Positions 34,013-47,400 are shown, numbered from the stretch's first letter. The stretch is 64,000 nt of DNA from Phoronis australis (GCA_002633005.1 NMRA01000042.1:881153-945152); one strand, 5' to 3'. Numbers and translations: made by a program. The notes: generated by a model from the sequence alone, not told the origin.

Positions 34013-34862
34013 GCAAATTGAAAAAACATCGACGATCTGGGACCCATTGTATCAAAGATAGTTAAGTCTGGTCATAGCAAAGACAGTCACAGGCACATTA
34101 ATGCAAATACATATGTATAAAGTTCATCATTTGCCATGTATTCAGACTCAACAACCTCCTTCAAGAATAGGTAACTACCCCCCTATTGTTCTTATGACTT
34201 TCTATGAATGCTACTAATAAAGAATGCTAAAATCAGATAAAATCTCATCAAGTATGTTGTCCACTGGTGCATTAAGCCAATAGCCCACAAATTGATTAAC
34301 ACACATTTTGTCAAGAAACATATTTTGTGTGGTCCATCACCACCCTAATAACTGTTTTCACTCATGCTATCAGCCTGTGGCTGTTCTTGACTCACAAAAT
34401 AGTGGTATTCTGAGAACAAAAACACTTTGAGGTGTTCAGACACATGCAGACAACTGCTGAATGAAAAAGGGAAAACATAACAACAGTGAAGTCAATGTTC
34501 CGCAAAATTGCTTACAGGTGCATTGGTGTTAAATGAAAGTCAAACTGGCTGATATTTGTCATGCATTATGGTTGACATTTTCCAAAAAACAGCCCAAGGC
34601 AGCCTGACATACATGACTTCAGACAAATACGTCATGTGATTCTTAGTAAATTAGGTTTGTTGAGATTACAAAACATTGTTTAAACACTGTTTGGACTTTT
34701 GAATCAAGGTCAGTTTGAACTATTTAGTACACGACTCTGTGAAAAGATCATATTTGATCTTACCCTGCCATATTTACCCAATACCCCTTTTGTAAACATC
34801 TTGTTGTTCATGTCGCCATACACATAAGAAATTAACAAAATGCAACATCAGAGAAGGAGCTG

Positions 34863-35590
34863 GGGAGCTGCAGTCAATTTGAACGGTTAACTTCCGATAC
34901 GGATCTAAGTTAACAGCGCCAGTTAACTTCACAGCAGATTTAACAGTGGAGCGTCGACGCTGCAGTGGTCAACTTCGGTCTCACCGAAGTTATTGCCTGG
35001 GGCCACTGTTAACGTCAACAATTAAAGGGCAGTGTTGTCACTAATAGTTGCTTGTATTTTGTTCCAATAATCACCAATCGAATTAGAAATAAGTTTCGTG
35101 TCAATAAGCACATGTAACGGTTCTCAAATAGTCACACTGAAAACACGACTAAACTTTTTTGTTTGAAAGCTTGATTCATAGTCAATCATAGTGTGAAAAC
35201 AATTTCCTTTCTTCAGGTGTGCAGCTATGTAGCAAAACACAGAAAAACATAACAAACAAACAAATTAAAACACTAGCTATATTTTGAGACTTTACATCTC
35301 ATCATCAGGCAATAAGTGAAATGAACATATACGGAGCTCGAAAAAAACAGTTTAGTCGTATTTTTAACGTTTGTGTTAATGAAAGTCAGCTACGTATTGT
35401 CACGTTAAAAAAAATCTTAGCGTGCACGGCATGCATCAGCAATACCTTGCGATTACTTTGATGACAAAAGCGCCACCTACTGTTTACTTTGATGCCGTTA
35501 ACTACCGAAGTTGGTATGAACGATTCAATTAATTTCGCAGGTTACTTTGACACTCTGCTCATACTGGAGTTAAGTTAGTATGAAAGGGAC
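34863..35590 (+). mobile_element. TIR element family M1, copy 3 as present in D1 copy B
   Basis: Same element as 31118-31743 but retaining the left-half motif (GAACGGTTAACTTCCGATAC, GTTAACAGCGCCAGTTAAC). It carries the same nested insertion (~35138-35395), here flanked by ATAGTCAC and ATTGTCAC. Confidence 0.7.
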
Positions 35591-36681
35591 TTTTTATTCA
35601 CTAGCACCTAGTGAATCTATAATTTCCTGTGGGAATCAAAATCGGACATAACAGCAAAATTTCTTAAAGGTGCTAAGCATACCCTAATAATTACTCTGAG
35701 GTAGAATTTGGGCATGGGATCAGCCAATACCCTTTCAGCACACCCTGCAAAAATGTCTATCTGCAATTTCCAAGTTGCTGACTTCCAGCTTTATTACCAA
35801 TGAAGATTAATATTTTGCCTAAGCTGGAAAACCACTTCTTATTTAAGTAAGTTAGAAGTCCAAACTACACAGTAAATTATCAAGTTCCAAAAGTTGGTGT
35901 TCAGAGAACTATCCCACCTCTAAGTGTGTCCCACTTATCATATTTACTTGCCCACATGAAACACAAATCAGTTTATTATCAGTTGATTCATCATTTATAT
36001 CTCTCATATAACAAGACAAAGAGTTTCTCCAACACCTTTAAGCCACTGGAATAAATTGATAATATTCACCACCATGATTAATTTGTGCATGATCTTGAGG
36101 GTACAAGTACAGTTAATAAAATACCCCAAAGTGGAAACCTATCAGTCTACATTTTGAAGCCAACTCATCAGCAACGACATCCACAATATATCAAAGTGGA
36201 GAACGATATTAGAGAATATCCATTTATTCTATACTACTGTTCGTTAACCTGTGTTCGTTGTTTCATTACAGATACCTATGTTAGACGTGATTCAGTATTG
36301 TTAAAGAAATAAAGGAACCACTTCTGATACAAAGACTCTTGTATAGTTATCTAGATATAGCTTTATCTTAACATTGACACCTTAGGTAAATAGTCTACTA
36401 CAATATTAAGTCTATGGTTTGGACAAATTTTACAGTTCGGAACAGTGAAAATTTAACTATTTTGTTCAAGCTAGTAACCATTATTGGTTCCTAGGTTCAA
36501 GGTTAGAGCTTTTATCAATTTATAATATTGGCCGTTCCAAATTCAAGAATTACAATTAGCAACAAGTGATTATTCACCTCCCAGTAGATGGCACATTCAA
36601 CCTTGTACATACCAAAGCTACTGAACTATTGTGCACAGTCACTTCATTCTAGATGGCAAGACCTTTTGTATTAGTCACTTA

Positions 36682-36757
36682 CAGGGGTCCAGAATTTTGA
36701 GAACATTTTTTCTACTGAATAACAGGGATTAAACTGTTTCATAAAATCCAGGACCCA
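36682..36757. mobile_element. Hairpin mini-element H1, copy 4 (diverged)
   Basis: CAGGGGTCCAGAATTTTGAG at the left and ATAAAATCCAGGACCC at the right form the stem. The loop TTTTTTCTACTGAATAACAG matches the family. The preceding TTAGTCACTTACAGGG is shared with copy 5, so the full element may be longer than the hairpin. Confidence 0.6.
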
Positions 36758-37051
36758 AGAAATTGATTGTTACACCCCGGGTAATAACCCAATCGATAGT
36801 TCAGTTACGTGCCCACCCCCACAACTTCTCAAAAATTTTGCCCTTGCTGAACTCTGTGCCCACTCATAATTTTTAGTTCCTCAAATAATAATCATGTGCA
36901 GTAATACTGATGAATATGGCAAAGTCTTTCTTCTCATAGGCTAAATAGGTGCAGAATTGCCGTGGGTAAGATCATTTGGCTGTGGCAGCCATTTTTCCTT
37001 TTTTTGATTGCGGAGTAATAGCTCCGCTGTTTGTGGGTGGGAGTGTCCTGA

Positions 37052-37069
37052 TTTTTTTTTTTTTTTTTG
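37052..37069. repeat. Poly-T tract
   Basis: Run of about 18 T. It might be the A-tail of a minus-strand retroelement, but no body was recognised. Confidence 0.6.
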
Positions 37070-38393
37070 GATAAATCATAAAAAGAGCTAACAGGAGCGT
37101 CTCATTGGTTTTCTCTGTTCTCGAGAACTTTTATTCAAGACTTTCTGATGACTGGTCTCCAAATAACTGAATTTTTGTACCGTATCTTCGGCGTCCATTG
37201 AGAGATCTGTCTGAAATCTGGCATGCGGATAGATCTTTTCAAGCACTATCACCATTGCGAAAACCGTTTCTTGGTAAGATTACCATTCTCACGATATTCA
37301 AGATTTACTGCTCAGGTGACTGCTCTTTTGCTGACATATTTCATAGAGCTGCACTTTGTTAGTCTATCATATTTTGTGCTAGAAATTGTATTTTTCATCT
37401 GATACACAAGAAATAGAGGTGTAAAGTTTACCAGTACTGTGATTTTGGACGAAATCGGACGCAAGATGGCACTGTGACGGCCATTTTTATTATGCTTGCT
37501 GAGCTCCAGCTCTGTGATCTTTTGACCAAACATTTTCAAATTTGGTATAGTAAATAGATTTCACTGGTTTTCTCATCCACCTCACTTTTGAATTTTTATT
37601 TGATTTCACCAAGAGTCACTCTTCAGAGTACTTTTATTAATCTTTCAACGGCTGATTACCCATTTGCAAAGTTGAAACAATGGAAAGTTTAGCAAATATT
37701 GATTGATGATTAAATGTCCGTAATCTTTACTTTTAAGCAAAAATTAAACAAAATAAATTTCTCTGGTCGGCCATGTTGTGAAGAATTGCTGTAAAGTTAA
37801 ACTACTTTTAGAACATTTAGACTGCATCATAAGACAACACTGATAAATGAACTATTTGTTTACATGAATGAACAAAATCAACTGATTCAGAGATAAAATA
37901 ACATTACCTTGATGGGAATCCAATTGTTACAAAGTGACTGTAAAATAAATTTCCCCCCCAACAACCACAAAAGCTTCAGTTAAACTGGCTCAGTACCTTA
38001 ATCTGAAAGAAGCCTCTGCGTAATTTCAGAATCAGACAACCTGAAGTGTATTTAGCGATATGGGTTAGTCAGAGGTCAACAAGCAGATGACCTTTTATTG
38101 GACAGGATGTTAGTTTGGCAAAATATGTCACTTATCTGTCAGATAAAAAACAGGCACAATAAACAGTAACCGATTAACAACAGTTTCTATCAGCACAATG
38201 ATTGTGTGGGGTGGAGAGACACCATATGGGATAGTCTACCAGAATAATCACACAACAGACTGAATCAGATAGACTAAAACTGAAAGAATGATTTTTATAG
38301 GACACATATTTAGAATTCTTAGTTCCATCAAATTTGCGGGATAAATTACAGGTAAATTTTATTGATGAGTTTGAGGTTTGTGAAGGCTACTCT

Positions 38394-38857
38394 ATAGTAC
38401 TTTCATACTAACTTAAGTCAAGTATGAGTGGAGCATCGATGTAAACTGCGAAGCTAATTGAATCGTTCATACTAGCTTCAGTACCCGGTAGTTATTCAGG
38501 TCATCAAAGTAATCGTAAGGTAGTGGTGATGCATCCCATCCGCGTTCAGATTTTTTAATGTGACAATTTGAGATTATGCTAATCGATACAAAACTTATTT
38601 CTTAATCGATTGGTGATAATTCAAGCAATATATTAGCAATGACACTGCCCTTTCATTGCTGACGTTAGCAGTACCCCTGACCGTTCATACCGCACCTCAG
38701 CATCAATGCTCCACTGTGAAATCCACCTGTTTACTGTGAAGTTAACTGGCACTGTTAACTGGCACAGTTAACCTCGATCCAGGACGAAATTAACCATTCA
38801 TTCTGACCGCAACCCCCAAAACATGGAAGCATCGACGTTGCTCTGAAAGGGCCTTCA
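38394..38857 (-). mobile_element. TIR element family M1, copy 4 (inverted orientation)
   Basis: Starts TACTTTCATACTAACTTAAG and ends CTCTGAAAGGGCCTT. The internal blocks (TAATCGTAAGGTAG, GTTAACTGGCACTGTTAAC, CCTCGATCCAGGAC) are reverse complements of copies 1 and 2. It is the only copy in the opposite orientation. Confidence 0.72.
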
Positions 38858-41084
38858 AACTGAAATTCCAAACTAGACTGCTCCTGGACAATGACAATTT
38901 TTACCTTATGCTTTGAGACTAATTTATTCAATCAACAAGAAGAATGCTACCAATTTCAGAAATGTCTGACAATGAGATTGTCAAGGCTTGACAACAGGGG
39001 CTACAGAACTTGCTGGGATTCTTAGTCCTAGGGCATGCCAGATTAGAGGAAATAATTTCCGTAAAAAAAATCCTGCGATAAATCTGGGACGTTGAAGTGC
39101 ACGGGACAACTAAAGACTACAACAGTTTTCACAACCGATTAAACTATTCTTTCTGATTTCGGTGTCTGGCATACAGTGGAATTGTACACTGTCCACATAG
39201 ATTACCATCTGAAACATTTCACAGACAAAAACAGGCACTCGTCACAGATTTAACAGACAACAAACTTGACAACTGTTGGAGTTAAAATGCCTCTAGCATT
39301 TAAACAAGCAGAACACAAACAAACACAGTAAATCTACATAACAATGTTGCAAAAATCCACAGAATGAAGTGCAACATGTCTTATGCTTTCATTGTACATA
39401 CTTAAAAGCTCTTTAAACTCTGTCTTAAAAATAAAAATTTAGCTACCCTTACACTAATAAGCATACAGACCCTGACACCTAGTCACAACTGATCAATATA
39501 TGTGGGATAAAATCTATCTCATCATTCTTGCCTTAACAATTACAGGCTTTACTTCATGTTACACCAAAGATCATTACACAAAGTAGTAATAATGACCTGT
39601 TCACACCTGCCCACAAATGATACGAATGCTTGGATGACCCTCAAGGTATCTGTTACAGACTGATGAGTAGTTATACAGAAAACATTCCTCACAATTATCA
39701 GTGTGGAGTATTAAATAAAAAAATGTTGACCAAATGTCTTGTTCAGTGCAAGTCTTGCTCCACAATGTTGCATGCAGACTTATTCATTGGCAAACGTTTC
39801 AATAGATTTTCAACAATAAAACAAGACACAAGACGGAGTGGCACATGACTGAAATTATGGCTGCTCAGTCAACATTCACATGAATATAGTAAACTCTCAT
39901 CAGTTTAGGACACAATATGGCAGACGACTGAAAAGGTAAGTACCACCTTATAAAACACTTCTACTTTCTACAGAATAAGCCAGTCATTGGTAAATATTGG
40001 TATTTTACAAGATTTTTTTAATTCAAACCAAACTTTATACAGTATATCAGTATTTACCATTGATCACAGGCAAGTTGCAACCAGCTTAGATATGAATTTT
40101 ATTTATTTCTGAGTAAACCGCTCACCATGTGCTGAAACGGCACAAATGTGTCTATTTGAAATGTGAGTCGAGATTGACCAGTAGTTAAAACAGCTGTTAA
40201 GGATTTAAATTTCTCCTTGGAGAAAAAAGAAAAAATACATCACCAGAAAAAAATGGTGTTCCCAGCATGATCAAATCTTTCATAAGAAAAATCGTAAATT
40301 AGTTGTTATATGAATTTGTTATTAATTTTTGCACGGCCTCCCCAAGGTTAGACTCACCTGACCGACTTTACATACCTAGAAAATAGGGCATCAACTGACC
40401 CCACCATGATGTCAATCAATTTTCTGAATTTGATAACTTCTGCAGAACTTAAAATAAAAATAGAACCTTAATCAGGTGGTTATAAAAATTAAACCCAAGT
40501 GGGTTGGAAATGTTTACAACCATATTTCAATATCTTTTTATCAAGTTGAAGCTGCAATTGACGTCTCACAGCCTCACTTGTCATGCATCTGAGAAAGGTA
40601 TGGGTGATCAGTTACTTTCTTTAGAAAACGGAATTTTGTCAATCATTTGCTCCTTTACGCGTGTCAAAAAACAGCAGAAATGCTGATAGCTATAGGCCAT
40701 CAGACTATATTTTGAGAATTGAAGTGAGGGCCATTCAAGCTCAGGGAAGATGACAACAGAATAATTTTGGCAATTTGTCCAAAACTGGTGTGATTTTTCT
40801 GTATGTAATTCATAATTGATAACAAATTATTTTTCTTCTGGCCAAATGTTTGGTGTGTTTTAGAGTTTAATTTGTATCGGCTTGCTGCTTTTATTCTGTT
40901 ACTCAGTTATAACGACTCCAGGTTACTCATGGCAAATTCATATATATACACAATGGAATAACCCAGGTTCTCACCCTATGCATCTCTACACAGCACACCT
41001 GTACAATACATGCTTTGCCAACAAACAGCCCATAAATGAATAATGTGTATTTTCAGTATGAATCATGGGCGGCGTACCATAGTG

Positions 41085-41180
41085 CTAGGCCACACATGGT
41101 CTATAGGCGGTGCACCACAAGGGGGCTGAGAGGGCTTTAGCTTAGCCCCCACTTTTTTCAGTGCTGCGCCACCCATGGTG
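41085..41180 (-). repeat. Dispersed repeat R4, copy 2
   Basis: Reverse complement matches 13757-13835 (CATGGGTGGCGCAGCACTGAA, AGTGGGGGCTAAG, TGTGGTGCACCGCC). Confidence 0.55.
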
Positions 41181-41916
41181 TTCCAGTCATGCCTACCCTG
41201 TACCCAACACTCAGAACTGAAGAAATCTTCTAGATGGACACATCAACGGACACATGCTCATAGTAAATACCAATGAATGGACTAAACACACACTTTTAGC
41301 GACTAGTAACAGTCAGTACAAATGCAGACCTACAATAGGAGCAAAAGCTGAAAAGGAAAGGGAGAAACGAGGCCAGGCGCATTGTAATATGGCATTAGTG
41401 CAAGACGCCGCTTGCACATTGCAGATCTCGCACCCCCATTCACGACAATGACATATAGGCCTACAAAATACAGCGCCACAAACTTACCATACACACACAG
41501 TTTCAACGGTTTACATCATGGTTGTGTAACACTGTACGCGAGACTTTTTGAATTCCGAACACTCGTGCCCAAAATATGCGAAGGCCAAACTTTTGGTAGG
41601 CCTACGAGAACGTAAAGTCCAACTTTCCAAAAGTTACCGTACACACTTTTGCCACACAACGTGCATCAGAAAAGTACGTGAATGAAAAACGTTTATCCAG
41701 AGTTTGGGTAATTGGCCCAGCCAATCACAAATACAGATGAAATCTCGTTCCTAAAATTTCGATTTCCTTGGCAAAACAAGAAGTTTTAGGGTATAATGTT
41801 TCCTGGGTGTTTCTGTGTAAAGTGGACAACTCGCAACCTTAAAATCATTCGTTTTTAAGTCTGGAAAAAACAACAAGATTGAAATCTCGTGAATCTACGT
41901 TCGTAGGAAAAGAAAA

Positions 41917-42024
41917 ATGGCGGAGAGTGTTGACGTTGGAGTTTTGGGGTCCACTGCTCAGGCAAATAACCCATTGTCTAGGAAACTTAACAAGATTCTT
42001 GAGACACGTCTTGATAATGATAAA
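41917..42024 (+). CDS. COG6: COG6 exon 1 (coding part)
   Basis: Starts [20 protein letters not shown] and ends ...RLDNDK before the donor GTAAGA. 36 codons, phase 0. The variable first ~18 residues are shorter than in human, accounting for most of the length difference. Confidence 0.93.
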
Positions 42025-44391
42025 GTAAGACTTAACGTCCATGTACAAATCATGACATAAATTTGGGATTACTGATTAATGGACCAAATAATCTTACGGA
42101 TACTTACGCGCCCGATTTGTAAATCAGTAAATGTAATTGTACTGTACTACTACTACTAGTACTACTGTAGCTACTAGTACTACAGTACAAGTAACACTAG
42201 TTCTGTACGACAGTCTATAGAAAACTTTGCCTACACCGGGACTTTCACCCATGTTGCACGTGTGACAGCCAAGCATCCAGACGTTCAGCCAAGAGGCAAT
42301 TGCCACGGCAAGCGATTTAGACTTTAGACTTAGTTTAGAGAGGCTTTATTCAGATTAAACCATAAAAGTTAAGTTGCTATAAGTACCTTTTGCACGTATA
42401 GTCGCTTAGGAGGCTGTCGATGTCTAATTCCTTCCAGCTCAAACAAATACTTCCGAAGTAGATGACTTGTAAGAAGTCCACTTCATGCAATTGCCCTTGA
42501 TTCTGGGGGACTGGTTCCTGGACAGCTAGTGGGAGTCCTATAACACAGTGGGAGGAAGACCAAGGGTGAATAGTCTTCCCAGTAATTCTGTACACAATTA
42601 AATATCTTAAGTTTGAAATACTGTCTCAGCCAGAGTGACATCCAAATCCATGACTTTGTGGGTAACAGTGCCTGTACACATTTACAAGTGGCTTAATAAG
42701 TGAACCAAAAGAGGGATTGCCCAAATTCTAAATCAATTATGTTACATCTGACACCTCTTCCTTAACAAAAGTAAATCACATATTCAAGAATAGCCTGAGA
42801 CTGTTGATCAGATTTGATTACACGATTTTGAAATGTCATTCGTCACTTTATTTATTTATTATCTAGGAAATGCTTGAAGCATTGAAGGCATTGTCATCTG
42901 TGTTCTCGGAGAATAATCTGCGAAACCGCCGAAATTTGCGTAGTGATATTGAACGCAGAAGCCTGGCCATCAATGAGGAGTTTGTGGCATCATTCAAGAA
43001 AGTCAAGGAGGTATATTAATTGCTTTGTCAATTCTAACCGAGTGTGTAGGGGTGATGAGATGTTTTGAGTGGCTGGCCTCGTCCACCTGAACCTGAATCG
43101 TAAGCTGTACTTGTTATATGGATCTACATGGAATGCCAATAACCCATGCTGGTCAGAGTTCAAGTGACCAGTGCATAGGGCAGTCGAATGTGGTCTTTGC
43201 GGCCAAGGACGTCTGCCTCAAAGACTCCTACCTAGGAATTTTCTGTAAGGCAAGTGGAAGCACCTCCTACCGTGGGAAATCGCTGGACTCTTCTATGGGA
43301 GAGGACAGTGAAATTACTAAGCTCATGAAAGCAGCAAGGGTGGCTGCGAGGAGCGAATAGTGGCAGAAGGGCTTCAACTGTGCGAGATGGTAGCTCCCAT
43401 TGTGTCTCTGCTGCTGCTAAGCAGAGGACATTTAGCGAGTTCGTCAGGTGCCTCAGAAGAAACTTGAAAATCTAGAAATCGATGGTCAACAGGGTCTTAA
43501 GTGCCCCAAGTTTGGCAACTCAACTCCTGGGACATCCTCAAAACCATATCACAAAGTGGCAAAAGTGGATAAGTTCCCTTATGCCAGCATGGCCAAGAAA
43601 AACCTTAGTGTCTTTGTGGCCGCAAAGGTTGGGGAGCCATCACTGAATTAGAATGAGGCAAAGCACCTCGAGGGCCATTTGCAAATGGCATTTGTCAAGC
43701 CTCAGAGTCCCGGTGTCCCACTTCATATTAAGTCAGTGAGGCATGATAAGGGCAAGCTGGGGATTGCATGTGATGACTCAGCTACCTTTGATTGGGTCAA
43801 GCTTAAGTGCAAGGAACTTACTTCTGATGGTCCCAACTCTAACAGGTTAGGGGACCGTGTGATGGGTCCAGCCAATCTACCTCCTGTGTTCAAGAGGAAG
43901 TTGCTTTTAATAAGGATGAATTCCTGCTCGTCCTTAGGAATGTAGTAATGACCTAGATGTCACAAAGGTTCTTGTGGTGCCGATGGATGCCATCAAACCA
44001 ACACAAAATGTCCCTCAAAAGGATTTACTATGGTCCTACCATTTGAAGAGCTTGCTTGGCAGATTCAAAACCCATTCTGATATTAACAAATTGGCAGATG
44101 ACATTAACAATGTCTTGACCAAGTGTTTTATGACATTATCAGACAGCGCTTTTCTTCATTTGTCCATATTCCATTGATTGGCATTGCACGTTCCAACCAT
44201 ATTGCAAAGCCATCTTTATGTTTTGGTTGTCAATCAGTGTTTGTGGGACAAACGTAGCAAAAATTGACATGGCTTGACTGCTTTGATTAAAGTGCCACCT
44301 TTTCAGTAAAATGTATTGGTGTCTTTGCTACTTTTCTGGTTCTGTTTTTATGCTTTACTTTTGCTTCTAAATTTATAAGTACATGCATTAA

Positions 44392-44469
<78 letters not shown>

Positions 44470-47400
44470 CTTATTATTGTTGTTTTTATTATTGTTATTA
44501 TTATTATTGCAATTATTGCTATTATCATTATTACTGTTATTATTAATTTGGACTTTTGATGGAGTTAGTGTCAGTCAAACTGATAAAGATATATAATTAG
44601 AAGAATTCACAATATTAGGAGGTAGACATCTGGTCAATTTAAACATACATATTTATTCAGGTCATAAGACACGTATTCATCAACAAAGTTATTAATTTTA
44701 ATGCAAAATAACAGTAGAAAACAATAATAACAAAATCTCGTTTTCTAACACTAAATATCGTATTCCTGTAAGGAAATGTCGTATAACCTATAGATCTAAT
44801 TACGTTGCATACGCACTAGCTTGACTACGTTCAGGGACATTTCGCTTGTGTATCACAGACTTTTCACTAACATGATGGAAATCTCGTTCTCAGTCATATA
44901 CGTACATCCAAACCTTAAGATTATGTAAGACCNCCAAGAGGCAATTGCCACGGCAAGCGATTTAGACTTAAGTTTAGAGAGGCTTTATGCATCTGTATCA
45001 CACCCGGAAGTCACGCATCACCACAGTTCCATTACCTCGTCTTAGACAGTGCCACCATGTCTACTTTTCAGTAGAGACAGTGATGCTCTGTTGGGCCTTC
45101 ACAGGCTGGAAGCTTTGAGGCAAATTATACCTCACACTGATTAAACCATAAAAGTTAAGTTGCTATAAGTACCTTTTGCACGTATAGTCGCTTAGGAGGC
45201 TGTCGATGTCTAATTCCTTCCAGCTCAAACAAATACTTCCGAAGTAGATGACTTGTAAGAAGTCCACTTCATGCAATTGCCCTTGATTCTGGGGGACTGG
45301 TTCCTGGACAGCTAGTGGGAGTCCTGTAACACAGAGGGAGGAAGACCAAGGGTGAATAGTCTTCCCAGTAATTCTGTACACAATTAAATATCTTAAGTTT
45401 GAAATACTGTCTCAGCCAGAGTGACATCCAAATCCATGACTTTGTGGGTAACAGCGCCTGTACGCATTTACAAGTGGCTTAATAAGTGAACCAAAAGAGG
45501 GATTGCCCAAATTCTAAATCAATTATGTTACATCTGACATCTCTTCCTTAACAAAAGTAAATCACATATTCAAGAATACCCTGAGACTGTTGATCAGATT
45601 TGATTACACGATTTTGAAATGTCATTCGTCACTTTATTTATTTATTATCTAGGAAATGCTTGAAGCATTGAAGGCATTGTCATCTGTGTTCTCGGAGAAT
45701 AATCTGCGAAACCGCCGAAATTTGCGCAGTGATATTGAACGCAGAAGCCTGGCCATCAATGAGGAGTTTGTGGCATCATTCAAGAAAGTCAAGGAGGTAT
45801 TAATTGTTTTGTCAATTCTAACCGAGTGTGTAGGGGTGATGAGATGTTTTGAGTGGCTGGCCTCGTCCACCTGAACCTGAATCATAACCTGTACTTGTTA
45901 TATGGATCCACATGGAATGCCAATAACCCATGCTGGTCAGAGTTCAAGTGACCAGTGCATAGGGCAGTCGAATGTGGTCTTTGCGGCCAAGGACGTCTGC
46001 CTCAAAGACTCCTACCTAGGAATTTTCTGTAAGGCAAGTGGAAGCACCTCCTACCATGGGAAGTCGCTGGACTCTTCTATGGGAGAGGACAGTGAAATTA
46101 CTAAGCTCATGAAAGCAGCAAGGGTGGCTGCGAGGAGCGAATAGTGGCAGAAGGGCTTCAACTGTGCCAGATGGTAGCTCCCATTGTGTCTCTGCTGCTG
46201 CTAAGCAGAGGACATTTAGCGAGTTCGTCAGGTGCCTCAGAAGAAACTTGAAAATCTAGAAATCAATGTTCAGCAGGGTCTTAAGTGCCCCAAGTCTGAC
46301 AACTCAACTCCTGGGACCAAACCACCTCACAAAGTGGCTAAAGTGGATAGGCTCCCTTATGCCAGCATGGCCAAGAAAGACCTTAGTGTCTTTGCGGCTG
46401 CAAAGGTTGGTGAGCCATCACTGAATGAGAATGAGGCAAAGCACCTCGAGGGCCATTTGCAGATGGCATTTGTCAAGCCTCAGAGTCCCGGTGTCCCACT
46501 TCATATTAAGTCAGTGAGACATGGGCAAGCTGGGGAGTGCATGTGATGACTCAGCTACCTTTGATTGGGTCAAGCTTAAGTGTAAGGAACTTACTTCAGA
46601 TGGTCCCAACTCTAACAGGTCAGGGGACCATGTGATGGGTCCAGGCATTCTACCTCCTGTGTTCAAGACGAAGTTGCTTTCAATAAGGATGAATTCCTGT
46701 TCATCCTTAAGGAATGTAGTAATGACCTGGATGTGACAAAGGTTCTTGTGGTGCCGATGGATGCCATCAAACCAACACAAAATGTCGCTCAAAAGGATTT
46801 ACTATCGTCCTACCCTTTGAAGAGTTTGCTTGGTAGACTCATAACCCATTCTGATATTAACAAATTGGCAGATGACATTAACAAAATGCCCTGACCAAGT
46901 GCTTTATGCCACTATCAGCACCTTCCTTCATTTGTCCATATTCCATTGATAGGCATTGCACGTTCCAACCATATTGCAAAGCCATTTTTATGTTTTGGTT
47001 GTCAATCAGTGTTTGTGGTACAAACATAGCAAAAATTGACATTTCTTGACTGCTTTGATTAAAGTGCCACCTTTTCAGTAAAATGTGTTCGTGTCTTTGC
47101 TACTTTTCTGGTTCGGTTTTATGCTTTACTTTTGCTTCTAAATTTATAAGTACATGCATTAAATTGTTGTTGTAGTTGTTGTTGTTGTTGTTGTTGTTGT
47201 TCTTATTTTAAATCACCATTCCCTAACCTTTGAAACTGGAATGAGCTAATCAAATCCAATTGATAGTGGTTAAAGTATTTCCAATACATTCTATTTTTTT
47301 AGTAATCGTTCTGCCATTTTGAATTCTTTTGAATTCTGTGAACATCGGTTTCATGCATTACCATTGCTTCATGTTTGTTTCCAGCAACTTGATAGTGTGT

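Larger units (their letters stand above)
33526..36655 (+). repeat. Large duplication D1, copy B
   Basis: Second copy of 29834-32822, same orientation. It starts in the right half of an M1 element (33526-33672), cut off by the N, and ends at CATTCTAGATG before unique sequence. Both copies carry the same nested insertion and P1 hairpin, so those predate the duplication or the allele split. Confidence 0.9.
25143..41916. other. LHFPL6-COG6 divergent intergenic region
   Basis: About 16.8 kb separates the LHFPL6 start from the COG6 start. I find no supported gene. It is occupied by the TIR family M1, a ~3-kb duplicated block and smaller repeats. Stretches 25143-26450, 27000-29465 and 38860-41080 look like ordinary AT-rich non-coding DNA. 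Promoters of both genes must lie here, but no convincing core element can be pointed out. Confidence 0.6.
42293..44470 (+). repeat. Large duplication D2, copy A (contains COG6 exon 2)
   Basis: From CAAGAGGCAATTGCCACGGC to a pure GTT run, aligned to 44934-47207 with few substitutions. It carries COG6 exon 2 and a decayed transposon-type coding region. Copy B has ~145 additional bases at 44995-45140 (TGCATCTGTATCACACCCGG...) absent here. Confidence 0.92.
44934..47207 (+). repeat. Large duplication D2, copy B (contains second COG6 exon 2)
   Basis: Second copy of 42293-44470 in direct orientation. It ends in the short GTT run and continues into unique intron leading to COG6 exon 3. Confidence 0.92.

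Noticed and set aside
42377-42595. 72-residue minus-strand frame, repeated nearly identically at 45163-45381, as a conserved gene
   Set aside because: Its conservation is due only to the D2 duplication; differences include amino acid changes with no sign of constraint, and it lies in COG6 intron 1.
44393-44596. 67-residue poly-Leu open frame
   Set aside because: It is the translation of a GTT/ATT microsatellite at the end of duplication D2.
45649-45885. 78-residue minus-strand frame
   Set aside because: Antisense shadow of COG6 exon 2 copy B.
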